This document shows, piece after piece, positions 9,066 to 16,804 of a stretch of 64,000 nt of DNA. The stretch is from NCBI RefSeq assembly GCF_000014045.1, contig NC_008209.1:248001-312000 (forward strand), read 5' to 3'. Made by a program: the position numbers and the translations under genes. The DNA is from Roseobacter denitrificans OCh 114. GTDB lineage: Bacteria > Pseudomonadota > Alphaproteobacteria > Rhodobacterales > Rhodobacteraceae. The notes below the pieces were generated by a model. That model worked only from the letters and a program-made list of their open reading frames with translations. It was not told the origin of the DNA and did no database searches. Within the stretch, counting starts at the first letter, position 1, and every line of letters starts with the position of its first letter.

Positions 9066-9074
9066 GAAAACTCA

Positions 9075-9806
9075 ATGAAAAACGTCTTTTTATGCGTCAT
9101 GACAGCTGCATTGGTAATGTCAGGCTGTGCAAGGTTGGACCACTTGGGCAAACCACCCTCGTTCAGCCCCGCAAGTGCTACAAAAGAACATACAGCGATG
9201 CTTTCTCCAGGGCTGCCGCTTCGCGTAGACACTTCAACACCAACCGATGACGCGTCCTTGTGGTCAGGGGCACGGCAATCCTTGTTCGGCGATCGCAGGG
9301 CTGTACAGCAAGGTGATATCCTGACAGTCGTCATCGAAATCGATGAAGAGGCGGAGATCTCCAACGCGACAGATCGATCGAGATCCGGATCGGAGAGTTT
9401 GGGGATTCCGAGCCTGTTTGGTCTGCCTCAACGAATAGACAGAGAACTGCCGACGGGCGCGACACTTTCAGACGCGGTTTCAATAAACTCTTCCAGTAAT
9501 TCGTCCGGGGATGGATCGGTCAAAAGGAATGAAAAACTCACTCTTCGTGTCGCCGCAACGATCGTTGACGTGCTGCCCAACGGCGTACTCTCGATCGCGG
9601 GAAGTCAGGAATTACGGGTGAATTTCGAAATGCGTGAGTTGTTGGTGTCGGGGTACGTGCGACCCGAAGACATTTCCCGCAAGAATGAAATCACCTATGA
9701 TAAAATCGCGACAGCACGGGTCTCCTACGGTGGTCGCGGCCAGATCACGGATGTTCAACAGCCGCGCTGGGGTCAGCAAGCCCTTGATATCGTATTGCCT
9801 TATTGA
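9075..9806 (+). CDS. flgH: Flagellar L-ring protein FlgH
   Basis: An outer-membrane lipoprotein forming the L ring. It has 243 residues with a lipoprotein signal ending in the lipobox VMSGC near residue 18. The GARQSLFGDRRAVQQGDILTVVIEIDEEAEISNAT region and the C-terminal VRPEDISRKNEITYDKIATARVSYGGRG block are FlgH hallmarks. It is followed after nine bases by a FliL-like gene. Confidence 0.96.
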   Translation: MKNVFLCVMTAALVMSGCARLDHLGKPPSFSPASATKEHTAMLSPGLPLRVDTSTPTDDASLWSGARQSLFGDRRAVQQGDILTVVIEIDEEAEISNATDRSRSGSESLGIPSLFGLPQRIDRELPTGATLSDAVSINSSSNSSGDGSVKRNEKLTLRVAATIVDVLPNGVLSIAGSQELRVNFEMRELLVSGYVRPEDISRKNEITYDKIATARVSYGGRGQITDVQQPRWGQQALDIVLPY

Positions 9807-9815
9807 GGTCACAGT

Positions 9816-10316
9816 ATGAAAAAGATCCTCCCTGTCTTGATGCTACTGCTTGGGTCTGCTGCAGGTGTGGGCGCAGGTGTATACCTTAGGCCGCCACCAA
9901 CAGAAGAGGCCGCTGCGCCGGAAGAAACTGCGGAAGAGGGCAGTGCTGCCACTGAAAAAGAAGAAGCACAAGATGATCTGCCTATTGCCGGTAAAGAATA
10001 TGTCAAGCTAAGCAATCAATTTGTTGTACCAATCGTTGAAAAAGATCGTGTTTCATCGATGATTGTGATGACGTTAAGTGTCGAGGCGCCACAGGGTCAG
10101 GGGGAAGTGATTTACGACCTCGAGCCTAAAATACGCGATGTGTTCCTCAGAATTCTATTTGATCATGCCGCAATAGGTGGATTTCGAGGTGCTTTCATTA
10201 ACAACGAGAACCTTGACGTCGTGCGTCGAAATCTGCGGGATGGAGCCATCAAGACATTTGGGGAAGACCTCATTAGCGATGTCCTTATCTTTGAAATTGC
10301 CCGTCAGGATTACTAG
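9816..10316 (+). CDS. FliL-like flagellar basal-body-associated protein (first copy)
   Basis: A 166-residue membrane protein with one N-terminal helix (~4-23), an acidic Glu/Ala-rich linker (~29-55), and a periplasmic domain with FliL-like features (SVEAPQGQGEVIYDLEPKIRDVFLRILFD). FliL proteins sit around the stator and adjust motor output. A second FliL-type gene lies at 15263 with a longer cytoplasmic N-terminus, so this is one of a pair. It is the last gene before the IS remnants. The FliL-superfamily call is good; whether it is the true FliL orthologue is uncertain. Confidence 0.82.
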   Translation: MKKILPVLMLLLGSAAGVGAGVYLRPPPTEEAAAPEETAEEGSAATEKEEAQDDLPIAGKEYVKLSNQFVVPIVEKDRVSSMIVMTLSVEAPQGQGEVIYDLEPKIRDVFLRILFDHAAIGGFRGAFINNENLDVVRRNLRDGAIKTFGEDLISDVLIFEIARQDY

Positions 10317-10335
10317 GTTTAAGTGCTTTTAGATT

Positions 10336-10640
10336 TGTAGACACTTTTCTCCCTAGCTTTGAGGCAAAGAGGCCGACATGGGAACAAGCATTTACAGCGA
10401 CGATTTCACACGTGATGCCGTGCACGGGATTACGGTTCGCGGTAATCCGGTTTGGGAAGCTTCCGAGCTTTTGACCGACAGCGCACATTCTCCGTTCAAA
10501 TGGATTTCGCGGTTCGGCGAAACGGTTCGTCAAGCGATCAGCATAGAGCAACAAGCCATGAACCGGCATTTGCAACGTGAGCTGGCGGGTGTGACTAGGT
10601 AGCGTCACATCATCAAGCACTCGACGCACCTGTGCTGCGT
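10336..10640 (+). mobile_element. Relic of an IS3-family element (5' part, orfA)
   Basis: TGTAGACAC at 10336 is a plausible IS3-type terminus, 20 bases after the upstream flagellar gene. A degenerate orfA follows (10378-10602). The piece ends where a second IS3-type element begins at 10641, and no matching 3' half was recognised on the far side. It reads as an old insertion that was later interrupted or truncated by the second element. Confidence 0.6.
10378..10602 (+). pseudogene. Degenerate IS3-family orfA
   Basis: A 74-codon frame beginning MGTSIYSDDFTRDAVHGITV, which matches the start of helix-turn-helix OrfA proteins of the YSDEFKRDAV type. The recognition-helix region (normally RLGVS..SLYKW) has decayed to LLTDSAHSPFKW, and the leucine-zipper part survives only as RHLQRELAGV before a stop. 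It cannot encode a working OrfA. Confidence 0.65.
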
Positions 10641-10704
10641 GACCTGCTCCCCTGTAATGTCCTCGAATTTTGGTTGGCCTGTTCTCCAACTGAGGAGACA
10701 GACG

Positions 10705-10971
10705 ATGAAGAAAAGCCGTTTTAGCGAAGAACAAATCATTGGGATTTTGAAGGAGCACCAGGCTGGGCTTGGCGCGAGGGAGCTGTGCCGCAAGCACGGG
10801 ATCAGCGATGCTACGTTCTACAAGTGGCGGTCGAAGTATGGCGGCATGAAAGTGTCCGATGCGCGGCGGCTGAAGACGCTGGAATCTGAGAACGCCACGC
10901 TGAAGAAGATGCTGGCCGAGCAGATGATGGATGTGGCCACGCTCAAGGAAATGCTTGGAAAAAACCTCTGA
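10705..10971 (+). CDS. IS3-family transposase OrfA
   Basis: An 88-residue OrfA: helix-turn-helix at ~8-40 ([38 protein letters not shown]) followed by a leucine-zipper-like helix to the end. A TGAGGAG ribosome site precedes the ATG at 10705. The frame ends in A-AAA-AAC (10959-10965) in the correct phase for -1 ribosomal slippage into orfB, the family's way of making the OrfAB transposase. OrfA itself looks intact. Confidence 0.88.
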   Translation: MKKSRFSEEQIIGILKEHQAGLGARELCRKHGISDATFYKWRSKYGGMKVSDARRLKTLESENATLKKMLAEQMMDVATLKEMLGKNL

Positions 10972-11518
10972 AGCCCAATTCGAGGAGGAATGCTGTGGAT
11001 TGGGCGATGACGACCAAAACCAACGGTGGTCGCTCGACTTCATGTTGGACGCGCATGAAGACGGGCGGCGGTACAGGGTGCTGAATGTCATCGACGACTT
11101 CAGCCAGGAATGCCTGGCCGCCGTAGTCGACACATCCATTGACGGTGCGCATGTCGCCCGTGAGCTGGACCGGATCGCCGAGTTGCGAGGCTATCCATGC
11201 CTTGTGGTCAGCGACAACGGGGCGGAGCTGACCTCGAACGTGATGCTCAAATGGCAAGAGGATCGCAAGGTCGACTGGCACTATATCGCACCCGGAAAGC
11301 CCATGCAGAACGGCCTGGTGGAAAGCTTCAACGCACGGATGAGCGAGGAGTGCCTGAACGAGCACCTGTTCCCGTCTCTGCGCCATGCCCGCCACATGAT
11401 TGCGGCAAGGCGCGCCGGCTACAATCACCAACGCCCACATTCAAGCCTCGACGGGCTCACCCCGTGGGAGTATCACCAACGGTCAAGAGAGGACCAAAAC
11501 CTGAACAGAGCTAACTGA
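10972..11518 (+). pseudogene. Truncated IS3-family transposase OrfB
   Basis: In the -1 frame after the slippery site, the normal OrfB start [16 protein letters not shown] is readable, but it runs straight into a sequence that resumes, in another frame, at NQRWSLDFM (11018 on). About 80-100 codons, the region before the first catalytic Asp, are gone and the frame is broken. The rest keeps the rve integrase fold with the DDE residues ([20 protein letters not shown]) up to the stop at 11518. It cannot be made as a functional fusion. Confidence 0.8.
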
Positions 11519-11546
11519 AAAACGCGAACTCTCAGGGGAGCAGGTC

Positions 11547-11898
11547 GGGCGCCCGATCTCGCGTCGAAGCGGGTCATTCTATTGGAGCAGTCCACAACCC
11601 ACTTTTGAAACGACATCAGTATCTGGATGGGTATGCTCCATTCGTTCAGCGCTGGCTTGCCAAGATCTGGATCTTCGCCCGCCTGCTTGCGGCCAACCCA
11701 CTGGTCACTGCGACAGACACGGCGTCTTGGCGGAATACATACATCCGCTTCAGTCCCATCATTCATTTTTTGCGGCACAAAATGATGCCAAAAGGGCGAC
11801 ACTCAAGCAGGATAGGTCAGCGTCACGGGCATTTCAGGGGAGCGGGTCGATACGTGTGCGCCAGATGCTGCCGGCCTGCTGGTGGCGATGTCGGGCAA
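11547..11898. other. Unassigned interval between IS element and fliP
   Basis: About 350 bases with no recognisable gene, between the element's right end and the end of fliP. Neither strand gives a family-like product; it may be the remains of whatever separated the two flagellar halves, or flanking IS debris. Confidence 0.4.
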
Positions 11899-12630
11899 TC
11901 AAAAATAACTCTGAACGAGGCTTCCGGCAATCAGGTTCCATCCGTCGGCCAATACAAAGAATGCCAACTTAAATGGCAGTGACACGATAACCGGCGGCAC
12001 CATCATCATACCCATCGACATAAGAACGGCAGCGACGACGAGGTCGATTATCAGGAACGGCAAAAATACCAAAAACCCGATCTGAAAAGCTCTTGAAATT
12101 TCGGACAGCAGAAAGCTTGGGACGAGAACAGATAAAGGGGCCTCCGCCGTGGGAGCTGCATCAATAGTTTCTGACCTCAACTCCGCCATCGCAAAGAAAG
12201 TATCCGGATCGAGACGGCCTGCCATGAAGATACGGAACGGCTCCAGCGTGCGCACGAACGCAGTCTCTGCATCAATTGCGTTATCAGTTAACGGTTGAAT
12301 CCCGTTTTGCCATGCCGCCTGAAAGACAGGCTCCATTATGAAATACGTAAGGAATAAGGCCAGACTGACGATCAACATGTTTGGCGGTGATTGCTGCAAG
12401 CCGATTGCCTGGCGCAATATTGAAAGCACTGTGACAAGGAAAGGAAAACAGGTAATCATGATTGCCAGGCCGGGCGCAAGGCTCAGCACGGTAATCAGAA
12501 TGAACAGTTGGATGGTCCGCGCACTGAGCGAGCCGTCATCCCCAAGAGAGATTGACAGGTCTTGGGCAAGACTGACGGACGGGGTGAATAACCCGATCAG
12601 AACAACGGCCAGCAGTGTGATGCGGGTCAT
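11899..12630 (-). CDS. fliP: Flagellar export gate protein FliP
   Basis: A core component of the FliPQR export channel. The ATG at 12630 gives 243 residues; a TTG two codons upstream (12636) is an alternative. It has a signal-like N-terminus, helices around 45-70, 85-105 and two near the C-terminus, and FliP signatures such as TVLSLAPGLAIMITCFPFLVTVLSILRQAIGLQQSPPNMLIVSLALFLT and FLLSEISRAFQIGFLVFLPFLIIDLVVAAVLMSMGMMM in order. It overlaps the end of fliN, so fliF-fliH-fliN-fliP form one coupled minus-strand operon. No fliO-like gene was seen next to it. Confidence 0.96.
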   Translation of the reverse strand: MTRITLLAVVLIGLFTPSVSLAQDLSISLGDDGSLSARTIQLFILITVLSLAPGLAIMITCFPFLVTVLSILRQAIGLQQSPPNMLIVSLALFLTYFIMEPVFQAAWQNGIQPLTDNAIDAETAFVRTLEPFRIFMAGRLDPDTFFAMAELRSETIDAAPTAEAPLSVLVPSFLLSEISRAFQIGFLVFLPFLIIDLVVAAVLMSMGMMMVPPVIVSLPFKLAFFVLADGWNLIAGSLVQSYF

Positions 12631-12632
12631 TT

Positions 12633-12926
12633 TCAAAGGCCGGATTTGAGGTCAATCACTTCCGTCAACCGCACAATCAGCTGACCACTTTGATCATCAT
12701 CTTTTTCTTCGAGCATTCCGCGGGCGATGAGACGGTCACCTATGTATAAATCGACAGGATCTTCAACCGATTTGTCCAATGATAGTACCGCGTTCTCGCC
12801 AAGCGTTACCAAATCCCGGATCAGTGGGCGCGCTTTGCCGACGCAGACGGTCACTTCAATGGGAACGGATGTAAACGGATTATTGGCGTCAAGACCGCCG
12901 ACGCTCTCCATGGGACCATCATCCAT
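12633..12926 (-). CDS. fliN: Flagellar motor switch protein FliN
   Basis: A C-ring switch protein of about 97 residues from the ATG at 12926, which overlaps the fliH stop; a longer frame from 12950 lies inside fliH. The SpoA domain fills the C-terminal 75 residues (VPIEVTVCVGKARPLIRDLVTLGENAVLSLDKSVEDPVDLYIGDRLIARG), diagnostic of FliN. Its partners fliM and fliG are not in this window. Confidence 0.93.
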   Translation of the reverse strand: MDDGPMESVGGLDANNPFTSVPIEVTVCVGKARPLIRDLVTLGENAVLSLDKSVEDPVDLYIGDRLIARGMLEEKDDDQSGQLIVRLTEVIDLKSGL

Positions 12927-13518
12927 TGTCGCTCTCCCGGTGTGCTTCATGGAAGAAGGCTTCTATCGCTTTGGATACACCCTCCATCAGTGAATTGAGG
13001 TCGATCTGTCGCTCAGTTTCACCCAGTCGTACAAAGGCCTGCCCATCTGCCAAGGTCGGCTCTGCGATCACATTCATGGGCTGCTCTGACGTACTCCCGA
13101 TAAGGTTCGTGACGCGTTCGACGTTCCCAGTGCTCACAACGACCTCAATTGACCGGTCCGTTTTTGCATCAACCATTGAAGCCACTTGGTCCAGAATATG
13201 CGCACTCAGAGCGGCACGCATTGCTTCGGGGAACAGTTTCTCAACGATAGCTTTCATTACTGGTTCAATAGAAACCGTCAGTTCAGACAACGCTTCTTGA
13301 TATGTGAATTTCATATCGATCAAATTCTGTCCCAATTCCGCGGTGATCCGCTCCTTTTCATCGGTCTGAGCTTTTGTCGCATCATCCCATCCAGCTTGAT
13401 AACCGGCCTCAAACGCTTGAAGTTTCTGGTCTTCGACTGCTTCCGAATTCGAGTTCAGCTTGTCAGGCGATGTTTGTTTGGCGTCGGCAAAATTCTTGTA
13501 TCGGTGTGAAACAGCCAT
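12919..13518 (-). CDS. fliH: Flagellar assembly protein FliH-like
   Basis: A 199-residue soluble protein between fliF and fliN, the usual place of fliH. It starts with the ATG of a TAATG overlap with the fliF stop. The N-terminus is charged and the middle (residues ~30-110) is helical, with GYQAGWDDA resembling the FliH/YscL repeat start. The C-terminal half (VEVVVSTGNVERV, PTLADGQAFVRLGETERQIDLNSLM) matches the FliH/V-ATPase E-subunit-like domain. FliH is the regulator of the export ATPase FliI encoded at 4232. Sequence conservation is low, so much of the call rests on context. Confidence 0.82.
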   Translation of the reverse strand: MAVSHRYKNFADAKQTSPDKLNSNSEAVEDQKLQAFEAGYQAGWDDATKAQTDEKERITAELGQNLIDMKFTYQEALSELTVSIEPVMKAIVEKLFPEAMRAALSAHILDQVASMVDAKTDRSIEVVVSTGNVERVTNLIGSTSEQPMNVIAEPTLADGQAFVRLGETERQIDLNSLMEGVSKAIEAFFHEAHRESDNG

Positions 13519-15140
13519 TACACGCTCTCCTCTTTGTCTTCCAACCAGCTGCGCAGGATCTCAACAGTCTCATCCTGCCGCTCACCGATCATTGTTCTGA
13601 GCCTATCTACCGGGTCTTCCGACATCCCGCTGCCAATGTTCAGGTCTGGCAATTCTCCACTTGCGTCGCCAAAATCGGAAATCACGGGGAGATCTGGCAA
13701 TTGAAAGTCATCCCCGTCAATTTCACCATCAAGGCCCAGACCATCCGTTTCACCATCTGTCGCACCGGGCAAAGCCGCGACAGCAGGCGCGTCATTGAGA
13801 TCGTTGCGGGCAAGCAAGGGTCGCACGACGAAAAGCCCCAGTATGAGCGTCACAAGGGCGAGTATCGCCATCTGAATTGCAGACATGACATCGATGTTGA
13901 AATTGCTCATCAAAGATGTGCCCGCCGCAGTGCCTTGCAGAGGTACGCTCTGCAAACCCATTGATTTAATTGTAATTATATCGCCTCGGGCCTCATCAAA
14001 ACCTACAGCAGACGCGACAAGATCGCGCAGCGCTTCCAACTCACTTTCATCTCTCGGTGTAACGGTTTCCTGACCAGCCTCATCCGTGATTGTCATCTCA
14101 TTGACCAGAACGGCGACAGTAACGCGTTTTATGGCGCCAGGCTCACGCAGGATTTCCCGCTCTGTTTCAGAAACTTCATAGTTGACACGCTCGCGCGTTT
14201 CATTGTTCTGGGACGAGCTGTTTTCACCACCAGCACCATCTTGATCCGGCAAATTGGACGCCACCGTTACATCTCCGCCACCGGCTTCGGAGGAAGATGT
14301 GTTGCGTTCTTCTGTGTCAGTACTGATCGCCACGCGGCTCTCTGGGTCGAAAATACGCTCTCGAATCGCTTCACTTTCGGTCACCGTATCTACACTTACC
14401 TCGACAACCGAGTTGCCAAAGCCTACCCGGGCTTCCAGCAGGCGCTGAACCCGTGCCTTCAAAACGTCAGCTTTATCCTCACCGCCAATTGTTGGCGCAA
14501 CTTCATCCGCGTTGCCGATCAGGGCGCCGTTGGCGTCAATCACGGCGACGTCTTCAGACGCTAGCCCTGCCACCGCCGAGGACACGAGAAACCGAATAGC
14601 CTTTCCCTGCTGCGGCGTGATCGCTGCGCCGCTTGGTGTTACCGAAACGGAAGCTTTAGGCGTAACACCGCGTTGAAATGGGTTGGATCCCGTGCTTGCG
14701 ATATGCACACGCGCCATTGAGATATGTGGGCTGGAGACGATGGTGCGCGCCAACTCGCCTTCCTTTGCACGCCAATACGCGGCGTCAAACATCTGTGAGG
14801 TCGTACCAAACCCGGACAGCGTATCAAGCAACTCATATCCTTGTGTGGAATTTGCTGGCAGCCCTTCACTGGCAAGGGTCATGCGCAACTCATCTCTTTG
14901 ACTCGAATCAACGAAAATTGACCCACCGCGCACTTCAAACACGGCACCGCGCTGTTCCAACGCAGCTACAACATCGCCTGCAGCGCCATTTTCCAATCCG
15001 GCATACAAAAGCGTCATGTTCGGCGCCGTGGCCATTCTGGACATGGCCAAAATAGCAAAAAACATTGCCCCCGTTGCCAAGGCAACAATCACTTGTCGCC
15101 GCAATGGCAAGCCTGTCCAAGCCGTAACTATCTGCTGCAC
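13518..15140 (-). CDS. fliF: Flagellar MS-ring protein FliF
   Basis: FliF builds the MS ring in the inner membrane. The 540-residue protein (GTG start at 15140) has a helix at ~16-36, the two periplasmic ring-building motifs (AGLENGAAGDVVAALEQRG and the ARVHIASTGSNPFQRGVTPKASVSV stretch), an acidic Ser-rich insert around 290-320, a second helix near 430-455, and an acidic C-tail (ending near VDRLRTMIGERQDETVEILRSWLEDKE) that docks FliG. It heads the fliF-fliH-fliN-fliP operon and is read away from fliL at 15263. Confidence 0.96.
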   Translation of the reverse strand: MQQIVTAWTGLPLRRQVIVALATGAMFFAILAMSRMATAPNMTLLYAGLENGAAGDVVAALEQRGAVFEVRGGSIFVDSSQRDELRMTLASEGLPANSTQGYELLDTLSGFGTTSQMFDAAYWRAKEGELARTIVSSPHISMARVHIASTGSNPFQRGVTPKASVSVTPSGAAITPQQGKAIRFLVSSAVAGLASEDVAVIDANGALIGNADEVAPTIGGEDKADVLKARVQRLLEARVGFGNSVVEVSVDTVTESEAIRERIFDPESRVAISTDTEERNTSSSEAGGGDVTVASNLPDQDGAGGENSSSQNNETRERVNYEVSETEREILREPGAIKRVTVAVLVNEMTITDEAGQETVTPRDESELEALRDLVASAVGFDEARGDIITIKSMGLQSVPLQGTAAGTSLMSNFNIDVMSAIQMAILALVTLILGLFVVRPLLARNDLNDAPAVAALPGATDGETDGLGLDGEIDGDDFQLPDLPVISDFGDASGELPDLNIGSGMSEDPVDRLRTMIGERQDETVEILRSWLEDKEESV

Positions 15141-15201
15141 TTTCGCCTCCGTTCAGATGAACTTTCTGTTCAACGGTGACATCAGCAATGAACCATCTGC
15201 C

Positions 15202-15216
15202 TTAACAATCGGTTAG
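15202..15216. promoter_or_regulatory. CtrA-like box between fliF and fliL
   Basis: TTAACAATCGGTTAG matches TTAA-N7-TTAA at seven of eight positions. It lies 46 bases before the fliL ATG and 62 bases before the fliF GTG, in the only intergenic space that can drive both flagellar operons. CtrA control of flagellar genes is established in Caulobacter and Rhodobacterales; action here is inferred. Confidence 0.5.
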
Positions 15217-15262
15217 TGCAAATGCGTCTATAACAAGTTTCGTAAACATTGACGGGACGAAT

Positions 15263-15754
15263 ATGACTGACGCAACCAATGAAGAAAGCGCAGAAGCGCC
15301 AAAATCGGGCAAGTTGCCTTTAATCGTTGGCGCTGTTCTGGCGATTATCGGCGGCGGCGGTGGGTTTTACGCTGCCAGCAGCGGGATGATCTTTGCAACC
15401 GAATCAAAGAAGGAAACGGTGGAAGAAGAAAAGGAAACTTCCAACGAGTTCAGCGATATTTCGTTTTTGCCACTGGAACCAATGACGATATCCATGCCGC
15501 GTGACAGCGCCTACAAACACCTGCGTTTTCGCGGTGAGCTTGAAGTGCCCAAGGAGTATGCGGAAGATATCAAGAAGGTCACGCCACGCATCATAGATGT
15601 GTTGAATGGCTATCTGCGCGCCCTGCAGGTTGCAGATATCGAAGAACCCGCATCGCTGACAAGGCTGAGATCGCAAATGCTGCGCCGCATTCAGATCGTT
15701 GCGGGTCCTGGACGCGTGAATGACCTGCTGATCATGGAATTTGTTTTAAACTGA
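15263..15754 (+). CDS. fliL: Flagellar basal-body-associated protein FliL
   Basis: A 163-residue inner-membrane protein with a short acidic cytoplasmic N-terminus, one glycine-rich helix (~18-40) and a periplasmic FliL domain (FLPLEPMTISMPRDSAYKHLRFRGELEVPKEYAEDIKKVTPRIIDVLNGYLRAL). Residues 110 onward (LTRLRSQMLRRIQIVAGPGRVNDLLIMEFVLN) are the typical FliL end. It starts the operon running to motA, so it is probably the stator-associated FliL; a divergent FliL-like copy lies at 9816. Confidence 0.9.
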   Translation: MTDATNEESAEAPKSGKLPLIVGAVLAIIGGGGGFYAASSGMIFATESKKETVEEEKETSNEFSDISFLPLEPMTISMPRDSAYKHLRFRGELEVPKEYAEDIKKVTPRIIDVLNGYLRALQVADIEEPASLTRLRSQMLRRIQIVAGPGRVNDLLIMEFVLN

Positions 15755-15764
15755 GGAGAGCGAT

Positions 15765-16133
15765 ATGGACGTTATTGCTGACATCTTTCTGGCTGCCGGA
15801 GCGTTTGGTGCCGGTATCTACTGCTACATTTTGGGCAGGCGCCTAAACAAATTCAATGATCTGGAAAAAGGGGTTGGAGGGGCCGTCGCGGTTCTGTCTG
15901 CGCAGGTCGACGATTTGACCAAAACGCTCGCAGCGGCCCAGAGTACAGCTTCTGTTTCGGCTGAAACGCTGACGCAACTCACCGTGCGCGCCGAAGCGAT
16001 GTCACAGCGGCTCGAACTGCAGATGGCTTCGCTGCATGACATCCCACCGCAAGAGAGCACAGTGGCAGCTGCGGAAACCAGCAAAGTGCAGCAAACCACG
16101 GCTGAACCGATGTTCATCAGGCACCGCGCTTAA
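15765..16133 (+). CDS. Small membrane-anchored coiled-coil protein of the flagellar operon
   Basis: A 122-residue protein between fliL and the motE-like gene, with gaps of 10-11 bases on either side. Residues ~5-27 form a membrane helix followed by a long predicted helix rich in Ala, Gln, Thr and Leu (~45-105), suggesting a coiled coil in cytoplasm or periplasm. It is not recognised as a named flagellar protein. Position between fliL and motE/motA suggests a motor-related role; that is inference. Confidence 0.75.
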   Translation: MDVIADIFLAAGAFGAGIYCYILGRRLNKFNDLEKGVGGAVAVLSAQVDDLTKTLAAAQSTASVSAETLTQLTVRAEAMSQRLELQMASLHDIPPQESTVAAAETSKVQQTTAEPMFIRHRA

Positions 16134-16144
16134 GGAGTGAGCTC

Positions 16145-16738
16145 ATGAAAATCAACATGTTACGCCGTAATGGGCGCGGCTCTGTACTTTTGATTTGTTG
16201 TTTGCTGATCGGCTCTGCAGCGATACGCATCGGCAGCGAGGCCGGGAAAGCAGTCGCAACAGAGAACCCTTTCCCCGCGCCGGCCATTTCAGAGGCCAAA
16301 GAAGAGTCAGCCGGTTCCGAAGAAACCAAGGCGGACTTTTCAAAAATGCTGATCGCCTTTCAGGAGCGTGAAGCGCGCATTGAGCGTCTCGAACGTCAGA
16401 TTGATAGGAGACAAAAGGCTTTGGAAGTCGCCGATGCTGAAATCGAGAAACGGTTGCAGGTGCTTCAAGATGCAGAGAACGCTTTGAGGTCTATGCTCGC
16501 CATCGCTGATACGGCAGCAGAGGACGATGTCGTCAGGCTCACATCCGTTTATGAAAATATGAAGCCAAAAGTTGCCGCGGCCTTGTTCGAAGAAATGGAG
16601 CCGGCTTTCGCAGCAGGATTCCTTGGGCGCATGCGGCCTGATGCTGCGGCAGGGATAATGTCCGGTCTCACTCCAAACAAAGCGTACACGATCAGTGTAA
16701 TCCTTGCAGGAAGAAATGCAGAGGCGCCAAAAGGCTGA
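16145..16738 (+). CDS. MotE-like periplasmic chaperone/stator accessory protein
   Basis: A 197-residue exported protein: hydrophobic N-terminus (~12-32), then a coiled-coil (~60-110, REARIERLERQIDRRQKALEVADAEIEKRLQVLQDAE) and a C-terminal MgtE-N-like repeat domain (VYENMKPKVAAALFEEMEPAFAAGFLGRMRPDAAAGIMSGLTPNKAY). This arrangement is that of MotE of Sinorhizobium, a chaperone for the periplasmic motility protein MotC. It lies directly upstream of motA. The domain call is strong; the MotE function is by analogy. Confidence 0.8.
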   Translation: MKINMLRRNGRGSVLLICCLLIGSAAIRIGSEAGKAVATENPFPAPAISEAKEESAGSEETKADFSKMLIAFQEREARIERLERQIDRRQKALEVADAEIEKRLQVLQDAENALRSMLAIADTAAEDDVVRLTSVYENMKPKVAAALFEEMEPAFAAGFLGRMRPDAAAGIMSGLTPNKAYTISVILAGRNAEAPKG

Positions 16739-16804
16739 CTCTCGTGAAGGTTTTTTAACCTCCTTTTGCAAATATACCGACGTAACGATTTTTTGGGGAA
16801 CGGC

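Larger units (their letters stand above)
10641..11546 (+). mobile_element. IS3-family (IS407-group-like) element with an internal deletion
   Basis: Perfect 14-base inverted ends, GACCTGCTCCCCTG at 10641-10654 and its complement at 11533-11546, bound a 906-base element holding orfA and a truncated orfB. Relatives are about 1.2 kb, and the missing stretch is the first part of orfB. No exact direct repeat flanks the ends, so it may have arrived or been reshaped by recombination. The deletion makes it non-autonomous. Confidence 0.85.

Noticed and set aside
10285..11139. Minus-strand open frame of 284 codons
   Set aside because: Shadow of the IS elements; crosses the IS boundary and has no family-like sequence.
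10637..11550. Target-site duplication of the inner IS element
   Set aside because: The four bases on either side (GCGT and GGGC) do not match, nor do those of the alternative ends tried.
16748..16761. AGGTT-TTTT-AACCT hairpin before motA as a terminator
   Set aside because: Stem is only five bases and AT-rich, and the T-run comes late; more likely just promoter-region sequence.
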